DNA of 64,000 nucleotides from Methanoculleus bourgensis MS2 (lineage in GTDB: Archaea; Halobacteriota; Methanomicrobia; Methanomicrobiales; Methanoculleaceae). Position numbers and translations under genes: made by a program. Of the stretch, positions 24,457 to 33,879 are shown one piece after another (position 1 is the first letter of the stretch; every line of letters starts with the position of its first letter). Below the pieces are notes generated by a model, which was not told where the DNA came from, made no database searches, and saw only the letters and a program-made list of their open reading frames with translations. The DNA lies in contig NC_018227.2 in assembly GCF_000304355.2 (NCBI RefSeq), positions 1,550,001 through 1,614,000 of the forward strand, in the 5' to 3' direction.

Positions 24457-26352
24457 ATGGGAAACTGGAAACCGGCGGTGGTGGCCTGCATCGGATGCCT
24501 GGTGATCGCCGCGATCATCGGGACCGCCCTCGCGTCTGAGGATGCCGGGGAGGAGACCTGGGGGGACTTACAGAAGTTTGCGTCGAAAGAGGAACTCAGG
24601 GAATTCCTAAAGGAGCACGCGCAGGGAGGGTGGAACGACGGCATCTATCCCCAAGTTCCGGGGGGCGCCGGGCAGGAGAGCGCAGTGAAGGCACCGGCGC
24701 CGGCAGTAACGGCCGCGCCGACATCCTCTGCCCGCGACTACTCCACCACGAACGTGCAGGTGGAGGGCGTGGATGAGGCCGACTTCGTGAAGAACGACGG
24801 GAAGTACATCTACATCATCTCTGGGGAAACCCTCGCGATTGTGGAGGCGTTCCCGGCAAAGACCGCGAAAATTGTCTCTGAGACACGGATAGACGGCCGC
24901 CCGGCGGCGCTCTTCCTCGCTGGCGACCGCCTGGTGGTCTTTGCCGTCACAGAGGAGCAGCAGATGACCACCCCGGAGGGGAGCGTAACACCGGTCCCGG
25001 TCTGGCGGACGGTGACGCACGCCTACGTCTACGCGGTCGGGAATCGGGCCGACCCGGAACTGGTGCGGGACCTGACCTTCACCGGCGACTACTACGACGC
25101 CCGGATGGTCGGGGACTACGTCTACACCCTCACGCGGGAGTCTCCCGTCTGGGTGCGGGACGATATCGTCCTCCCTGAGGTGAGGAGTGGCAGCGCGCTG
25201 TCCGTCCAGCCCGACGTCTACCGCCCCAAAACCCCCATGCAGAACTACGTCTTCTACACCGCAAGCGCCTTCTCGGTCCGGAAGGATACGGGCGCCACCG
25301 ATGCCGAGACGTTCCTCCTCGGCTACGACACCACCCTCTTCGCATCGCAGGAGAACCTCTATATCGGCTACCGGAACACGGGACCGGCCTATTCTGAGGG
25401 GATCCGCGACCAGACGATCATCCACCGGTTCGCGATCAAGCGGGGAGCGATCGACTACCAGGCGATGGGGGAGGTCCCCGGGCATCTCTTAAACCAGTTC
25501 TCGCTTGACGAGTACGCAGGCAACCTCCGGGTCGCGACGACCGTCGAGGGCTGGACGCGGGAGGGGCAGATCCAGTACAACAACGTCTACGTCCTCGATC
25601 CTTCGATGAAGACCATCGGGACGCTCGAGCATATCGCACCTGACGAGCGGATATACGCAGCCCGGTTCGTCGGCGACCGACTCTACCTGGTGACGTTCAA
25701 GCGGATCGACCCTCTCTTCGTCATTGACCTCTCTGACCCGAAGCACCCGGGCATCCTCGGGAAACTCAAGATCCCGGGCTACTCAGACTACCTCCACCCC
25801 TATGACGCCGACCACATCATCGGTATCGGGAAAGAGACGAACGAGAACGGGTGGGGCGGCGTCTCGGTAGGGGGCCTCAAGATCGCCCTCTTCGACGTCT
25901 CGGACGTGAACAAACCAATCCAGGTTGACGCCGTCGTGATCGGTGAGGCCGGGACCGACTCGGAGGCGCTCCGCGACCACAAGGCCTTCCTCTTCATACA
26001 GGAAAAAGACCTCCTTGTCATCCCGGTGAGCGAGATTAAAAAGGTCGAGAACCCCTCGTCGAGGTACCCGGGCTCCTACAGCACCACGACCTGGCAGGGA
26101 GCCTATGTCTACCAGGTGAACCCCTCCTCCGGGTTCACCCTGGAGGGCACGGTCACGCACGGGGAGAAGGGGCCCTCCTACGCCTGGAACGCACCGGACG
26201 CGGTGCGGCGGTCGCTCTTCATGGACGACACCCTCTACACGGTCTCACAGCGGAGCATCGTTATGACCGGGCTTGCCGACGGCAGCCGGGTAAGCGAGGT
26301 CTTCCTCCCCTACCGGGAGGAGGCCTACCCGCCCCCCTACCCGGTCTGGTGA
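24457..26352 (+). CDS. Secreted beta-propeller domain protein
   Basis: 631 residues; AGGTGA lies 6 nt before the ATG. A signal-anchor (about residues 6-27, VACIGCLVIAAIIGTALA) precedes a Pro/Ala linker (APAPAVTAAPTSSA) and a large domain starting YSTTNVQVEGVDEADFVKNDGKYIYII, the hallmark of the archaeal/bacterial secreted beta-propeller family (Pfam Beta_propel). Later blades include HLLNQFSLDEYAGNLRVATT and RIYAARFVGDRLYLVTFKR. Role unknown, probably extracellular binding. Its last 16 nt overlap the 3' end of the ATPase gene tail to tail. Confidence 0.88.
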   Translation: MGNWKPAVVACIGCLVIAAIIGTALASEDAGEETWGDLQKFASKEELREFLKEHAQGGWNDGIYPQVPGGAGQESAVKAPAPAVTAAPTSSARDYSTTNVQVEGVDEADFVKNDGKYIYIISGETLAIVEAFPAKTAKIVSETRIDGRPAALFLAGDRLVVFAVTEEQQMTTPEGSVTPVPVWRTVTHAYVYAVGNRADPELVRDLTFTGDYYDARMVGDYVYTLTRESPVWVRDDIVLPEVRSGSALSVQPDVYRPKTPMQNYVFYTASAFSVRKDTGATDAETFLLGYDTTLFASQENLYIGYRNTGPAYSEGIRDQTIIHRFAIKRGAIDYQAMGEVPGHLLNQFSLDEYAGNLRVATTVEGWTREGQIQYNNVYVLDPSMKTIGTLEHIAPDERIYAARFVGDRLYLVTFKRIDPLFVIDLSDPKHPGILGKLKIPGYSDYLHPYDADHIIGIGKETNENGWGGVSVGGLKIALFDVSDVNKPIQVDAVVIGEAGTDSEALRDHKAFLFIQEKDLLVIPVSEIKKVENPSSRYPGSYSTTTWQGAYVYQVNPSSGFTLEGTVTHGEKGPSYAWNAPDAVRRSLFMDDTLYTVSQRSIVMTGLADGSRVSEVFLPYREEAYPPPYPVW

Positions 26353-29069
26353 CCCTGAGGATGGTGCTTCCTGACGGCCTTAAAGACCTCCATCACGACC
26401 ACGACCAGGGAAGCGAGGGCAAGCAGCGAGAGCCATTCGACCAGGGAGACCGGCTGCACCTGGAGGATATCCCGGAGGATGGGGGTGTAGAGCGCGAGGA
26501 TATGCACACCCTGCGCGGCAACGACGCCGGCCACCAGGAAGTAGTTGCGGCTGATCGGGACACGGAAGGCCGACTGATACTCGGACCGGCAGTTGAAGAC
26601 ATGGAAATTCTCGAAGAGCACCATCAGCAGGACAACCAGGTTCCGGGCCGCGAACTCGTCCCATCCGTTTGAAAGGAGCCAGTACCAGGCACCGAGCGCG
26701 ACCAGCGCGATCACCGTGCCGGAGAGGAGCGTCTCCTCTATCATCAGCCGGTTGAAGATCCCCTCCTCCGGCCTTCGTGGCGACCGGTCCATGACACCGG
26801 GCTCTCCCCCCTCAAGCGCAAGCGTCACGTCCTGAATGCCGTTCGTCACCAGGTTCAGCCAGAGGAGCTGGACCGCAAGGAGGGGCAACGGAAGGCCCAC
26901 GATGAGGGCGAGCATGAAGAGGAGAACCTCCGCAAAACCCGTCGATATCAGGAGGTAGACAACCTTCCTGACGTTGTCGTAGGCATACCGCCCCTCCTCG
27001 ATCCCGGCGACGATCGAGGCGAAATCGTCGTCAGTGACGATCAGTGACGCCGTATCCTTGGCGACGTCGGTCCCGGAACCCATCGCGACCCCGATATTCG
27101 CGCTCCGGAGCGCCGGCGCGTCGTTAACCCCGTCCCCCGTGACCGCGACAAACGCCCCGCTCTCCCGGTAGGCTTCGACGATCCGGAGCTTTTGCAGCGG
27201 CGTAACCCTGGCAAAGACCCGACCCCGCTTCACCCGGTCGATGAACTCAGAGAACGTCGGGATCTCTGAATCTCCCAGTTCCGCACCGGTGATCACCTCG
27301 TCAGGAGAGTCAGCAATCTCAAGTTCCCGCGCGATGGCGAGCGCCGTTGCGGGGTGATCCCCGGTCACCATCACCACGTCGACCCCGGCGCGGCGACACC
27401 GCCGCACGGCATCGGGAACGTCGGGGCGAATCGGGTCGATGAACCCGACCAGACCGAGAACTTCGAGGGGAGGGATCTCGGGGCTCTCCGCAGGTACCGG
27501 TCCCTCTACGTGACCATGGGCCACGGCAAGCACCCGGTAGCCCCGGGAGGTGAGGCCGTCGAGCTCCTCCTGTACGCGATCCAGGTCGAGCGGGGTCTCG
27601 CCTTCCCGCTCCCCTGCCATGGTCCGGCAGAACGGGAGAACCGTCTCGACAGCCCCCTTGACCGCCACCCGGACTGCATCCTCCTCCCGGTACCAGACGG
27701 CGGCATACCGCTGCTCTGACTCGAAAGGGATCTCGGCAACGATGGGTGCATCCGCACGGATAGCGCCGGGGTCAAGCCCCAGCTTGTAGGTGAGCGCGAG
27801 GAACGCAACATCGATCGCATCGCCCCGGTGCGCCCAGTCCCCCTCACCGACCAGTTCCAGACCCGCCTCGTTGCAGATCGTTGCGGCCCGGGCAAGGCGC
27901 TCCAGCCGGTGGCGATCCGGCCCTGCTACCGGGGCGCCACTCTCATCGAGAACTTCTCCCTCGCCCGTATACCCGGCCCCGGTGACTGAGAACTCCTCGC
28001 CCGTGGGCAGGGCAACGACCCGGGCAGTCTGCTGGTTCACCGTGAGGGTGCCGGTCTTGTCGCTCGCGATCAGTGTGCAGCTCCCAAGACTCTCCACGGC
28101 GGCGAGGAACCTGACGATGACGTTGCGCCCCGCCATCCGTGAGGTTGCGACCGAGAGCGCGACGGTCAGTGCGATCGGCAGCCCCTCGGGGATCGCCGAG
28201 ACCGCAAGGGCTACGGCGAGGAAGAAGACCTCAACCGGCGGCATCCCCTGGCCGAGGACGATGATCGCAAGCAGCCCGGCGGCGGCGAGGACAGCGATGC
28301 TGATCTTCCGCGAGAAATCCTCCATACGAAGGACAAGCGGGGGTTTACCCATCTCCGACGCGGCGACCGTCTCGGCGATCTGCCCGAGCTCGGTATGCCG
28401 GCCTGTCCCGACCACGATCCCGGTGCTCCGACCGCTCATGACGGTGCTGCCGGCGTAGAGCATGTTCAGGCGGTCGCCGGGCGGGAGGGATGCGTCAACG
28501 GGGTCAGGTTTCTTCCCGACCGCATGGGACTCGCCGGTCAGGAGCGACTCGTCGACGGTGAGCGCTCTGGTCCGGAGGATGCGGATATCTGCCGGGATGC
28601 GGTCGCCCGACTCCAGGGAGACGCGGTCGCCGGGGACCAGGTCTTCGGCCGGAACGGTCGCATCACGGCCGTCCCGCCTCACCTGTGCGTAGATCCTGAG
28701 CATCTGCTGCAGGGCTGTTGCGCTCCTCTCCGCCCTCACCTCCTGGAATGTTCCGATGACCGCGTTGATCAGGATGACGATGAAGATGAAGACCGCGTCG
28801 GTGAAATCGGCGAAGAGAAGGGAGATGATCCCGGCTGCAAGGAGGACGTAGATGAGCGGGCTCGTGAACTGGCGGAGGAAGACCTCAAAGACCGTCGGCG
28901 GCCGCCTCTGCGGGAGGGCGTTTGCCCCGAAGACTTCCCGCCGCCGGGCAACCTCGGCGTCCGTGAGGCCTTCCGGCGGCGATGCAAGCTGCCTGGCTGC
29001 TTCATCCGCCGTAAGGGCGTGCCATGCCGTCGTCCTCGATTCGTCGGGGGAGAGGGTGGAGGTTGTCAT
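26337..29069 (-). CDS. P-type cation-transporting ATPase (P2, Ca2+-ATPase-like)
   Basis: 910 residues from ATG 29069; an extension to GTG 29168 exists but its residues do not resemble the family N-terminus. Cation ATPase with N-terminal cation_ATPase_N domain (WHALTADEAARQLASPPEGL), actuator loop LTGES near residue 178, helix-4 motif SAIPEGLP near 294, phosphorylation site DKTGTLT at about 337, hinge GDGVNDAP, and six C-terminal helices. The PEGLP motif favours the P2A Ca2+ (or Mn2+) group. The nearby CaCA exchanger supports a calcium role; P2B/P2C-like monovalent specificity cannot be excluded. Confidence 0.92.
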   Translation of the reverse strand: MTTSTLSPDESRTTAWHALTADEAARQLASPPEGLTDAEVARRREVFGANALPQRRPPTVFEVFLRQFTSPLIYVLLAAGIISLLFADFTDAVFIFIVILINAVIGTFQEVRAERSATALQQMLRIYAQVRRDGRDATVPAEDLVPGDRVSLESGDRIPADIRILRTRALTVDESLLTGESHAVGKKPDPVDASLPPGDRLNMLYAGSTVMSGRSTGIVVGTGRHTELGQIAETVAASEMGKPPLVLRMEDFSRKISIAVLAAAGLLAIIVLGQGMPPVEVFFLAVALAVSAIPEGLPIALTVALSVATSRMAGRNVIVRFLAAVESLGSCTLIASDKTGTLTVNQQTARVVALPTGEEFSVTGAGYTGEGEVLDESGAPVAGPDRHRLERLARAATICNEAGLELVGEGDWAHRGDAIDVAFLALTYKLGLDPGAIRADAPIVAEIPFESEQRYAAVWYREEDAVRVAVKGAVETVLPFCRTMAGEREGETPLDLDRVQEELDGLTSRGYRVLAVAHGHVEGPVPAESPEIPPLEVLGLVGFIDPIRPDVPDAVRRCRRAGVDVVMVTGDHPATALAIARELEIADSPDEVITGAELGDSEIPTFSEFIDRVKRGRVFARVTPLQKLRIVEAYRESGAFVAVTGDGVNDAPALRSANIGVAMGSGTDVAKDTASLIVTDDDFASIVAGIEEGRYAYDNVRKVVYLLISTGFAEVLLFMLALIVGLPLPLLAVQLLWLNLVTNGIQDVTLALEGGEPGVMDRSPRRPEEGIFNRLMIEETLLSGTVIALVALGAWYWLLSNGWDEFAARNLVVLLMVLFENFHVFNCRSEYQSAFRVPISRNYFLVAGVVAAQGVHILALYTPILRDILQVQPVSLVEWLSLLALASLVVVVMEVFKAVRKHHPQGHQTG

Positions 29070-29225
29070 CGCCGTATTATTGTCCCGTACTTCCACAGGA
29101 CCGGACACCGCCGTGCGGGGCGTTAACCGGCCATGACAGGTTCTTGCCAGGCCGGTTGTAGGATACACCGTCGAACAACGGTCTCCCGGAATACGTTTAA
29201 AAAAGGTGTCAGATCATCCGCCTAT

Positions 29226-29231
29226 AAAAAA
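29226..29231 (-). terminator. Terminator of the cupin gene
   Basis: On the minus strand AAACCCCGGGTTT is followed by TTTTT and TATAGG, a short GC-rich dyad with a U-run, 25-30 nt after the cupin stop. Confidence 0.5.
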
Positions 29232-29256
29232 CCCGGGGTTTGGGACTGCAGCCGGG

Positions 29257-29592
29257 TCAGGCGTGGATCATCGTCAGCATCATCTTGAAGCGGGTGACGG
29301 CGTGGACCGCGTGGGGCTTGTTTGCTGGCATGATGATCAGGTCGCCCGCCTTCATCGGGTATTCGGTGCCGGTGATGGTGATGAGCGCCTCCCCGTCGAG
29401 GACCTGGAGGATGGCGTCGTAGGGCGCGGTGTGCTCAGAGAGGCCTTCGTCCGCATCGAAGGCGAAGACCGTGATCGTGCCAGACTTCGTGTAGACGAGC
29501 ATCCGGCTGACGATCGAGCCGGGCTGGTAGGCGACGAGGTCGCGTGGGTCGATGACCTGTTCGGTGAGGTTCTCTTTTCTTGCTTCAGGCAT
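29257..29592 (-). CDS. Small cupin domain protein
   Basis: 111 residues from ATG 29592; a longer frame to 29850 has no start signal. Single-domain cupin (conserved beta-barrel): a His/Glu-poor first motif ADEGLSEHTAPYDAILQVLDGEA and a second motif PMKAGDLIIMPANKPHAV. Typical metal-binding His residues are partly present (H in EHTAP, H in KPHAV). Often annotated as a cupin of unknown function in methanogens. Divergent from the radical SAM gene; a shared role is possible but unproven. Confidence 0.85.
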   Translation of the reverse strand: MPEARKENLTEQVIDPRDLVAYQPGSIVSRMLVYTKSGTITVFAFDADEGLSEHTAPYDAILQVLDGEALITITGTEYPMKAGDLIIMPANKPHAVHAVTRFKMMLTMIHA

Positions 29593-29867
29593 AGGAGTCC
29601 GTTTATCCTTGCAGGGACTTCTGCTTTGCGCCGGTCGCGATGAGCCCTGAGCCGGTGCGACTTCCGGGGGGTGGTGGCCCGGGATGTTGCAGGATATCAG
29701 ACTCATCCTGACAGTGAAGAGGCCGGATGCTGCTGGTCTATGAAACCTTCCCGCAACCTCACTGCCATCCGCCCAAAAAGCCTCGCAGAAACCCTCTACG
29801 AAACGGCGGGAGGCCCCTGTAACCTCACCTTTTTCCCGCCCGGCCCCCAACCTGTAAGAGACCTTCC

Positions 29868-30986
29868 GTGTATTACCACCTCATCCTGACCGACAACTGC
29901 AACCTCTGCTGCACCTACTGCCGCGGGAAGGCGTTTGTCGTCGATCCCCCGGAACTGCCCGATATCGCCATCGACGAAGACCTCCCGGTGGACCTCGAGG
30001 TCGATCCTGCCGACCTCGACCGGTTCCTCGCAAAGGACCCCGACGCCGTGCTGACCCTCTACGGCGGGGAACCCCTGCTTGCGATTGACCTCGTCCGGGA
30101 GGTCGTCAGCACGGCGCCGGTATCGGCGCTGATCCTGCACACCAACGGCACGCTCCTCGACCGTCTCGAACCCGCGGTCGCGAACCGCTTCGACACGATC
30201 CTGGTCTCCATCGACGGTCCCGAAGGGCTCACCGACGCCCACCGCGGGGAGGGGACGTTTGAGCGGATCACCAGAAACCTCCAGAACCTGATGGCAGGCG
30301 GTTTTGCCGGGGAGGTGATCGCCCGGATGACGGTGACCGAAGATACCGATATTGTCGAGGCGGTCCGCTACCTCACGGAGAACGACCGGTTCTCGTTTCC
30401 CGCCGTCCACTGGCAGATGGACGCGAACTTCTGGAACGACTACCATATGCGCGACTACGCCGCGTGGGTGGAGGAGAGGTACAACCCCGGCATCAGGTCG
30501 CTCGTCACGTTCTGGGTCGAGACGATGCGGGAGAGCGGCCGGGTGCTCCGGTGGTACCCCTTCATCGACCCCATGCAGGACATGCTGTTTGCGCGTCCAA
30601 GCATGCTCAGGTGCGGGTGCGGCCACGCGAATTACAGCATCATGACCGACGGGCATATCGCCCCCTGTCCCATCATGGTCGGGATGAAGGACTACTACGT
30701 CGGGCACATCAGGACCGCCGACCCGCTCCACCTCCCGGTGACGACCGTGGGGAGCCCCTGCACGGAATGCGGTCTCCTCGACTTCTGCGGCGGCCGGTGC
30801 CTCTACTCAAACATCACCCATCCCTGGCCGGAGGAGGGGCGAAGGATCGTCTGCGGGACGGTGGAGAATCTCTACGAGGCGCTCAAGGCGGCGCTCCCCG
30901 AGGTCAGGGCCCTCCTTGATGCGGGGAGAGTCAGGATGAAGGACTTCGAGCACCGAAAGTACAACAGTTGCGAGATTATACCCTGA
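29868..30986 (+). CDS. Radical SAM/SPASM protein, putative peptide-modifying enzyme
   Basis: 372 residues, GTG start. The CX3CX2C radical-SAM motif is at residues 11-18 (CNLCCTYC), followed by TLYGGEPLL and ILHTNGTLL. A SPASM-type auxiliary Fe-S region follows: CGCGHANYSIMTDGHIAPCPIM, CTECGLLDFCGGRCLYS, then a last Cys near the C-terminus. It resembles the methanogen subfamily I recall as the Mhun_1560-type putative peptide-modifying enzymes. No small Cys-rich substrate peptide is visible in the 275 nt upstream or within the flanking genes, so the substrate may be encoded elsewhere. Confidence 0.82.
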   Translation: MYYHLILTDNCNLCCTYCRGKAFVVDPPELPDIAIDEDLPVDLEVDPADLDRFLAKDPDAVLTLYGGEPLLAIDLVREVVSTAPVSALILHTNGTLLDRLEPAVANRFDTILVSIDGPEGLTDAHRGEGTFERITRNLQNLMAGGFAGEVIARMTVTEDTDIVEAVRYLTENDRFSFPAVHWQMDANFWNDYHMRDYAAWVEERYNPGIRSLVTFWVETMRESGRVLRWYPFIDPMQDMLFARPSMLRCGCGHANYSIMTDGHIAPCPIMVGMKDYYVGHIRTADPLHLPVTTVGSPCTECGLLDFCGGRCLYSNITHPWPEEGRRIVCGTVENLYEALKAALPEVRALLDAGRVRMKDFEHRKYNSCEIIP

Positions 30987-31003
30987 AAAGATGGACCGGG
31001 GCC

Positions 31004-31801
31004 TTATTCAGCCCCGATGCTTGAGAGAAGGTCTTGAGCGCCCTCCAACATGGCGCGGGCGGCCTTCGCCTTTGCCTTCACGACCGCGTGGTTGCCGTCA
31101 TCGAGCGCCGCTTCCGCCTCCCCATAGAGCGTCTCGGCCCGGTCAATCCGTGACCTGGGCTTCCTGACATCCAGCCCCTCGACATCAAGAAGTTCGATCT
31201 CCTCCTGGACGGCGAGGAGGTCGCCGTAGAGTTCCTCCAGGAGTTCCCGCAACTCTTCGGTTCGGGCCTCGTCCTCCTCCCGCTTCTGCCGGCCGCGCTC
31301 GCGGAGCGCCTCCCGGGCCTCCGCCTGCCCTTCAAGGATCGCCTGGAGTTCGTCCTCGACGTCCCTGACCGCCTCCGCAAGCACCGCGGCAAACGCGGTC
31401 CGCTCCTCGCGGGAGGCCTCGTAGCCGTCGTATGCCCCGTATGCCCCGCCGGCCGCCGCACCTCCGAGGGCACCGCCGAGGGCGCCTCTGACATCCCCGT
31501 CGCCACGGATGATGCCGCCGAGGAAACCACCGAGGCCGGCCCCGGCGATGGCGCCCGCGATACCTTTCTTGACCTCCTTTCGCTCCCGGTCGACGGTATA
31601 ACTCACCCGGACGTTCTCCCGGTCGATCACGACCTCCATCTTCCCCTCTTCGCCGGTATGCCGGATATCCATCGTCGAAACCGTATCCCCGACATTCTGG
31701 TGTGTGATCTCCGTACCCCTGAGTGCGAGCTGCGACATCAACCGCTCTACAAAGTCCCCGTAGAGGGATGAGACTCCCTGGCCATAATAGATAAACGCCA
31801 T
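31004..31801 (-). CDS. Hypothetical protein with glycine-zipper segment and coiled coil
   Basis: 265 residues. No family recognised. Residues about 1-75 form a charged beta-rich start (MAFIYYGQGVSSLYGDFVER). Residues about 80-125 are a glycine-zipper-like hydrophobic stretch (GIAGAIAGAGLGGFLGGII, then GALGGALGGAAAGGAYGAY), which may insert into or associate with membrane. Residues about 135-265 are a long Glu/Arg/Ala-rich coiled coil. GGAG lies 6 nt before ATG 31801 and TTAATTATC further upstream is a possible promoter. Convergent with the radical SAM gene (17 nt apart). Confidence 0.7.
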   Translation of the reverse strand: MAFIYYGQGVSSLYGDFVERLMSQLALRGTEITHQNVGDTVSTMDIRHTGEEGKMEVVIDRENVRVSYTVDRERKEVKKGIAGAIAGAGLGGFLGGIIRGDGDVRGALGGALGGAAAGGAYGAYDGYEASREERTAFAAVLAEAVRDVEDELQAILEGQAEAREALRERGRQKREEDEARTEELRELLEELYGDLLAVQEEIELLDVEGLDVRKPRSRIDRAETLYGEAEAALDDGNHAVVKAKAKAARAMLEGAQDLLSSIGAE

Positions 31802-31957
31802 ACGTTTCTCCGTTCTGCCGTTTGATAATTAAGGCTCCGGCATCATAGGATAAAAACCTTCTCAGACGCGATTCTCCCCAGATTCGGCACGAAAACCGTC
31901 TGCCGGGGGAGGGTAACGTTCATCCGGCCGGAGGGAAGAACATTCTGTAGGAGACCT

Positions 31958-32122
31958 ATGACAACCATCGGGCTCATCCTCTGCAGAATCGGGCTCCACC
32001 GGTGGGGCAGGAAGCGCGGCTACGACGAGTATTCATCAAACGTCATCGAGTGGGAGCAGCGGTGTGAGCGGTGCGGGAAGAGGAAGCGGTGGGTCGAGGT
32101 AAAGCGGGACCGCCGGCGGTGA
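31958..32122 (+). CDS. Small zinc-ribbon-like protein (54 residues)
   Basis: MTTIGLILCRIGLHRWGRKR starts a 54-residue frame ending in KRDRRR. GGAG is 4-5 nt before ATG 31958. The pattern C-x4-H-x-W followed later by CERCGKRKRW is typical of small treble-clef/zinc-ribbon proteins, with Cys, His, Cys, Cys as possible ligands. Highly basic, so nucleic-acid binding is plausible. Convergent with the flavin reductase gene. Confidence 0.6.
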   Translation: MTTIGLILCRIGLHRWGRKRGYDEYSSNVIEWEQRCERCGKRKRWVEVKRDRRR

Positions 32123-32202
32123 CGGCCCCTGGTCAGGGAGGGGTAGGGCGCTGCAGGACGGCAGTTTCACGGAAAAACAGGGGAACGTTTGGAACCAAAA
32201 AG

Positions 32203-32778
32203 TTACTTTTCGATCTCTTTCCCCACAGAGAACGCCTTTGCGATCACACCGCCAAACCCGTAGTACTCCCGCCGCATCGAGTCGTAGGCGAACGGCCGGA
32301 TCTTTGCGATGTCGGGCTTGCCGTCCGGCCCGAGGACGCTCTCGTCCACCTTGACGTCCAGGATCTCCCCGATGAACTGGGTGTGCACCCCGATCTCGAC
32401 CGTCTGGAGGAGCCGGCACTCGAGGACAACCGGGAACTCCCCGACATACGGCGCGTTCACGAGGTCGCCCTTCACGGGCGTGAGCCCGGTGGCGGCGAAC
32501 TTGTCCGTATCTCTGCCCGAGACGATACCGAAGTAGTCGGCTTCCTTCACGTAGTCCACCGACGGTATGCTGACCGTGAACTCGCGCTCGCTCGTCAGGT
32601 TCTCGTAGGTCTGCCGGACCTTCTGGACCGAGACCGCCACCGCCGGGGGCTGGGACGAGCAGATACCGCCCCATGCAGCGACCATGGCATCAGGGCGGCC
32701 GCCGGGGCCGTAGGTCCCGATGATCAGGTCAGGGTGGGGGTAGAGGAGTGTCCGTGGTCCAATCGATATCTTCTTCAT
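32203..32778 (-). CDS. Flavin reductase-like domain protein (flavoredoxin type)
   Basis: 191 residues from ATG 32778 (MKKISIGPRTLLYPHPDLI). FMN-binding split-barrel of the flavin reductase/flavoredoxin family; conserved stretches are NAMVAAWGGICS-like DAMVAAWGGICSSQPPAVAV, EFTVSIPSVDYVKEADYFGIVSG and HTQFIGEILDVKVDESVLG. Such proteins in methanogens may act in electron transfer with ferredoxin or F420. An AAAGGTTTATCC box at 32804-32814 lies about 27 nt upstream, so the mRNA is almost leaderless. Followed by DUF475 upstream on the same strand but with its own promoter. Confidence 0.88.
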   Translation of the reverse strand: MKKISIGPRTLLYPHPDLIIGTYGPGGRPDAMVAAWGGICSSQPPAVAVSVQKVRQTYENLTSEREFTVSIPSVDYVKEADYFGIVSGRDTDKFAATGLTPVKGDLVNAPYVGEFPVVLECRLLQTVEIGVHTQFIGEILDVKVDESVLGPDGKPDIAKIRPFAYDSMRREYYGFGGVIAKAFSVGKEIEK

Positions 32779-32834
32779 GGGACTACATTTCGTTGCCGGA
32801 CCCGGATAAACCTTTTCGGGCCCGGGTTTTTCGG

Positions 32835-33764
32835 TCACGCGGTACCCGACGCCCCATTCTTCCGGTATTGCACCGAGCGGTAGAGGAAGTAGCCGACGAT
32901 GGCGAACGTCGCTATCGGCGAGAGCCAGGCCGGGATGTGGAACCCGAAACTGTCAGCGAGCATGATCGTCCCGAGCACCAGGATGGAGTACATCGCACCG
33001 TTCTTGAGGTAGCAGAAACTCCTGATCCGGTCGACGCCCCGGACGGTCAGTTCCCTGACCACGACGGCCCCAATACCATTCCCTATCAGGATAAGAGGGA
33101 CCGAGAGGGTGAAGGCAAACGCCCCGATGACGCCGTCGATCGAGAAGGTCGCGTCAAGAACCTCCAGGTAGGCGACCTTTGAGAGGTCTGAGATCCCGGG
33201 CTGTTTCAGCCGTGCCTCCTGCACCTCGGCGTTCTGCCTGAACCCGTGAACGATGAAGAAGGCGGTCGAGCCGAGCACAGCCGCAAACCCCATCATGGCG
33301 TTGATCTGGAGGGCGAACCAGACAAGGGCGGCAAGCAGGATCGAGACGACCGCATAGAACCAGACGGCCTGTCTGGAGAAGAACGCTTCACTCCGGAGCC
33401 CGCAGTTCTTCTCCTCCACAAAGAGCCAGTGGAAGAAGAGGAAGACGAGGAACGTTCCCCCGAAGATCAGGAGGACCGGGGCCGACTCCTCGATCGCGGC
33501 CACGACCGCCGGGTCGCTGGAGAAGGTCGCAAACAACGCGCCCAGAGGTCCAAGCGACGGCGTCGTCATCCAGACGATCAGCCACGGCAGGAGCCCGCGG
33601 ACCACGAAGACCGCGATGATCAGGCCCCAGAGGAGGAACCACCTGCGGGCCTCATCTCCCATCGTCGCAAGAACGTCGGCGTTGATGATGGCGTTATCGA
33701 TGCTTGAGACGATCTCGAAGACAGAAAGACCTGCCACGGTAAGAATAATCAGTAGCCAGTCCAT
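32835..33764 (-). CDS. DUF475/TerC-like integral membrane protein
   Basis: 309 residues with about nine membrane helices. Two similar motifs, IVSSIDNAIINADVL near the N-terminus and LDATFSIDGVIGAFAF around residue 200, match the paired S-x-D-N/G motifs of TerC/DUF475 transporters; acidic residues in the membrane suggest metal-ion (for example Mn2+ or tellurite-linked) export. Function is inferred from the family only. Long Val/Leu-rich helices and a short cytoplasmic loop are visible. Confidence 0.85.
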   Translation of the reverse strand: MDWLLIILTVAGLSVFEIVSSIDNAIINADVLATMGDEARRWFLLWGLIIAVFVVRGLLPWLIVWMTTPSLGPLGALFATFSSDPAVVAAIEESAPVLLIFGGTFLVFLFFHWLFVEEKNCGLRSEAFFSRQAVWFYAVVSILLAALVWFALQINAMMGFAAVLGSTAFFIVHGFRQNAEVQEARLKQPGISDLSKVAYLEVLDATFSIDGVIGAFAFTLSVPLILIGNGIGAVVVRELTVRGVDRIRSFCYLKNGAMYSILVLGTIMLADSFGFHIPAWLSPIATFAIVGYFLYRSVQYRKNGASGTA

Positions 33765-33879
33765 TTGTGCAGTACACGATATCGCTTCAATCGCATATAA
33801 GGAAATAAGTCAGGCCCGGCCGGGGGGTTATGTTCATATATCATATCCGGCATGATTCAGCCGTCAACGGAGGTAACAT

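Noticed and set aside
29671-29889. 72-codon frame as radical SAM substrate peptide
   Set aside because: No ribosome binding site and no Cys/Gly repeat pattern; it overlaps the enzyme start in another frame.
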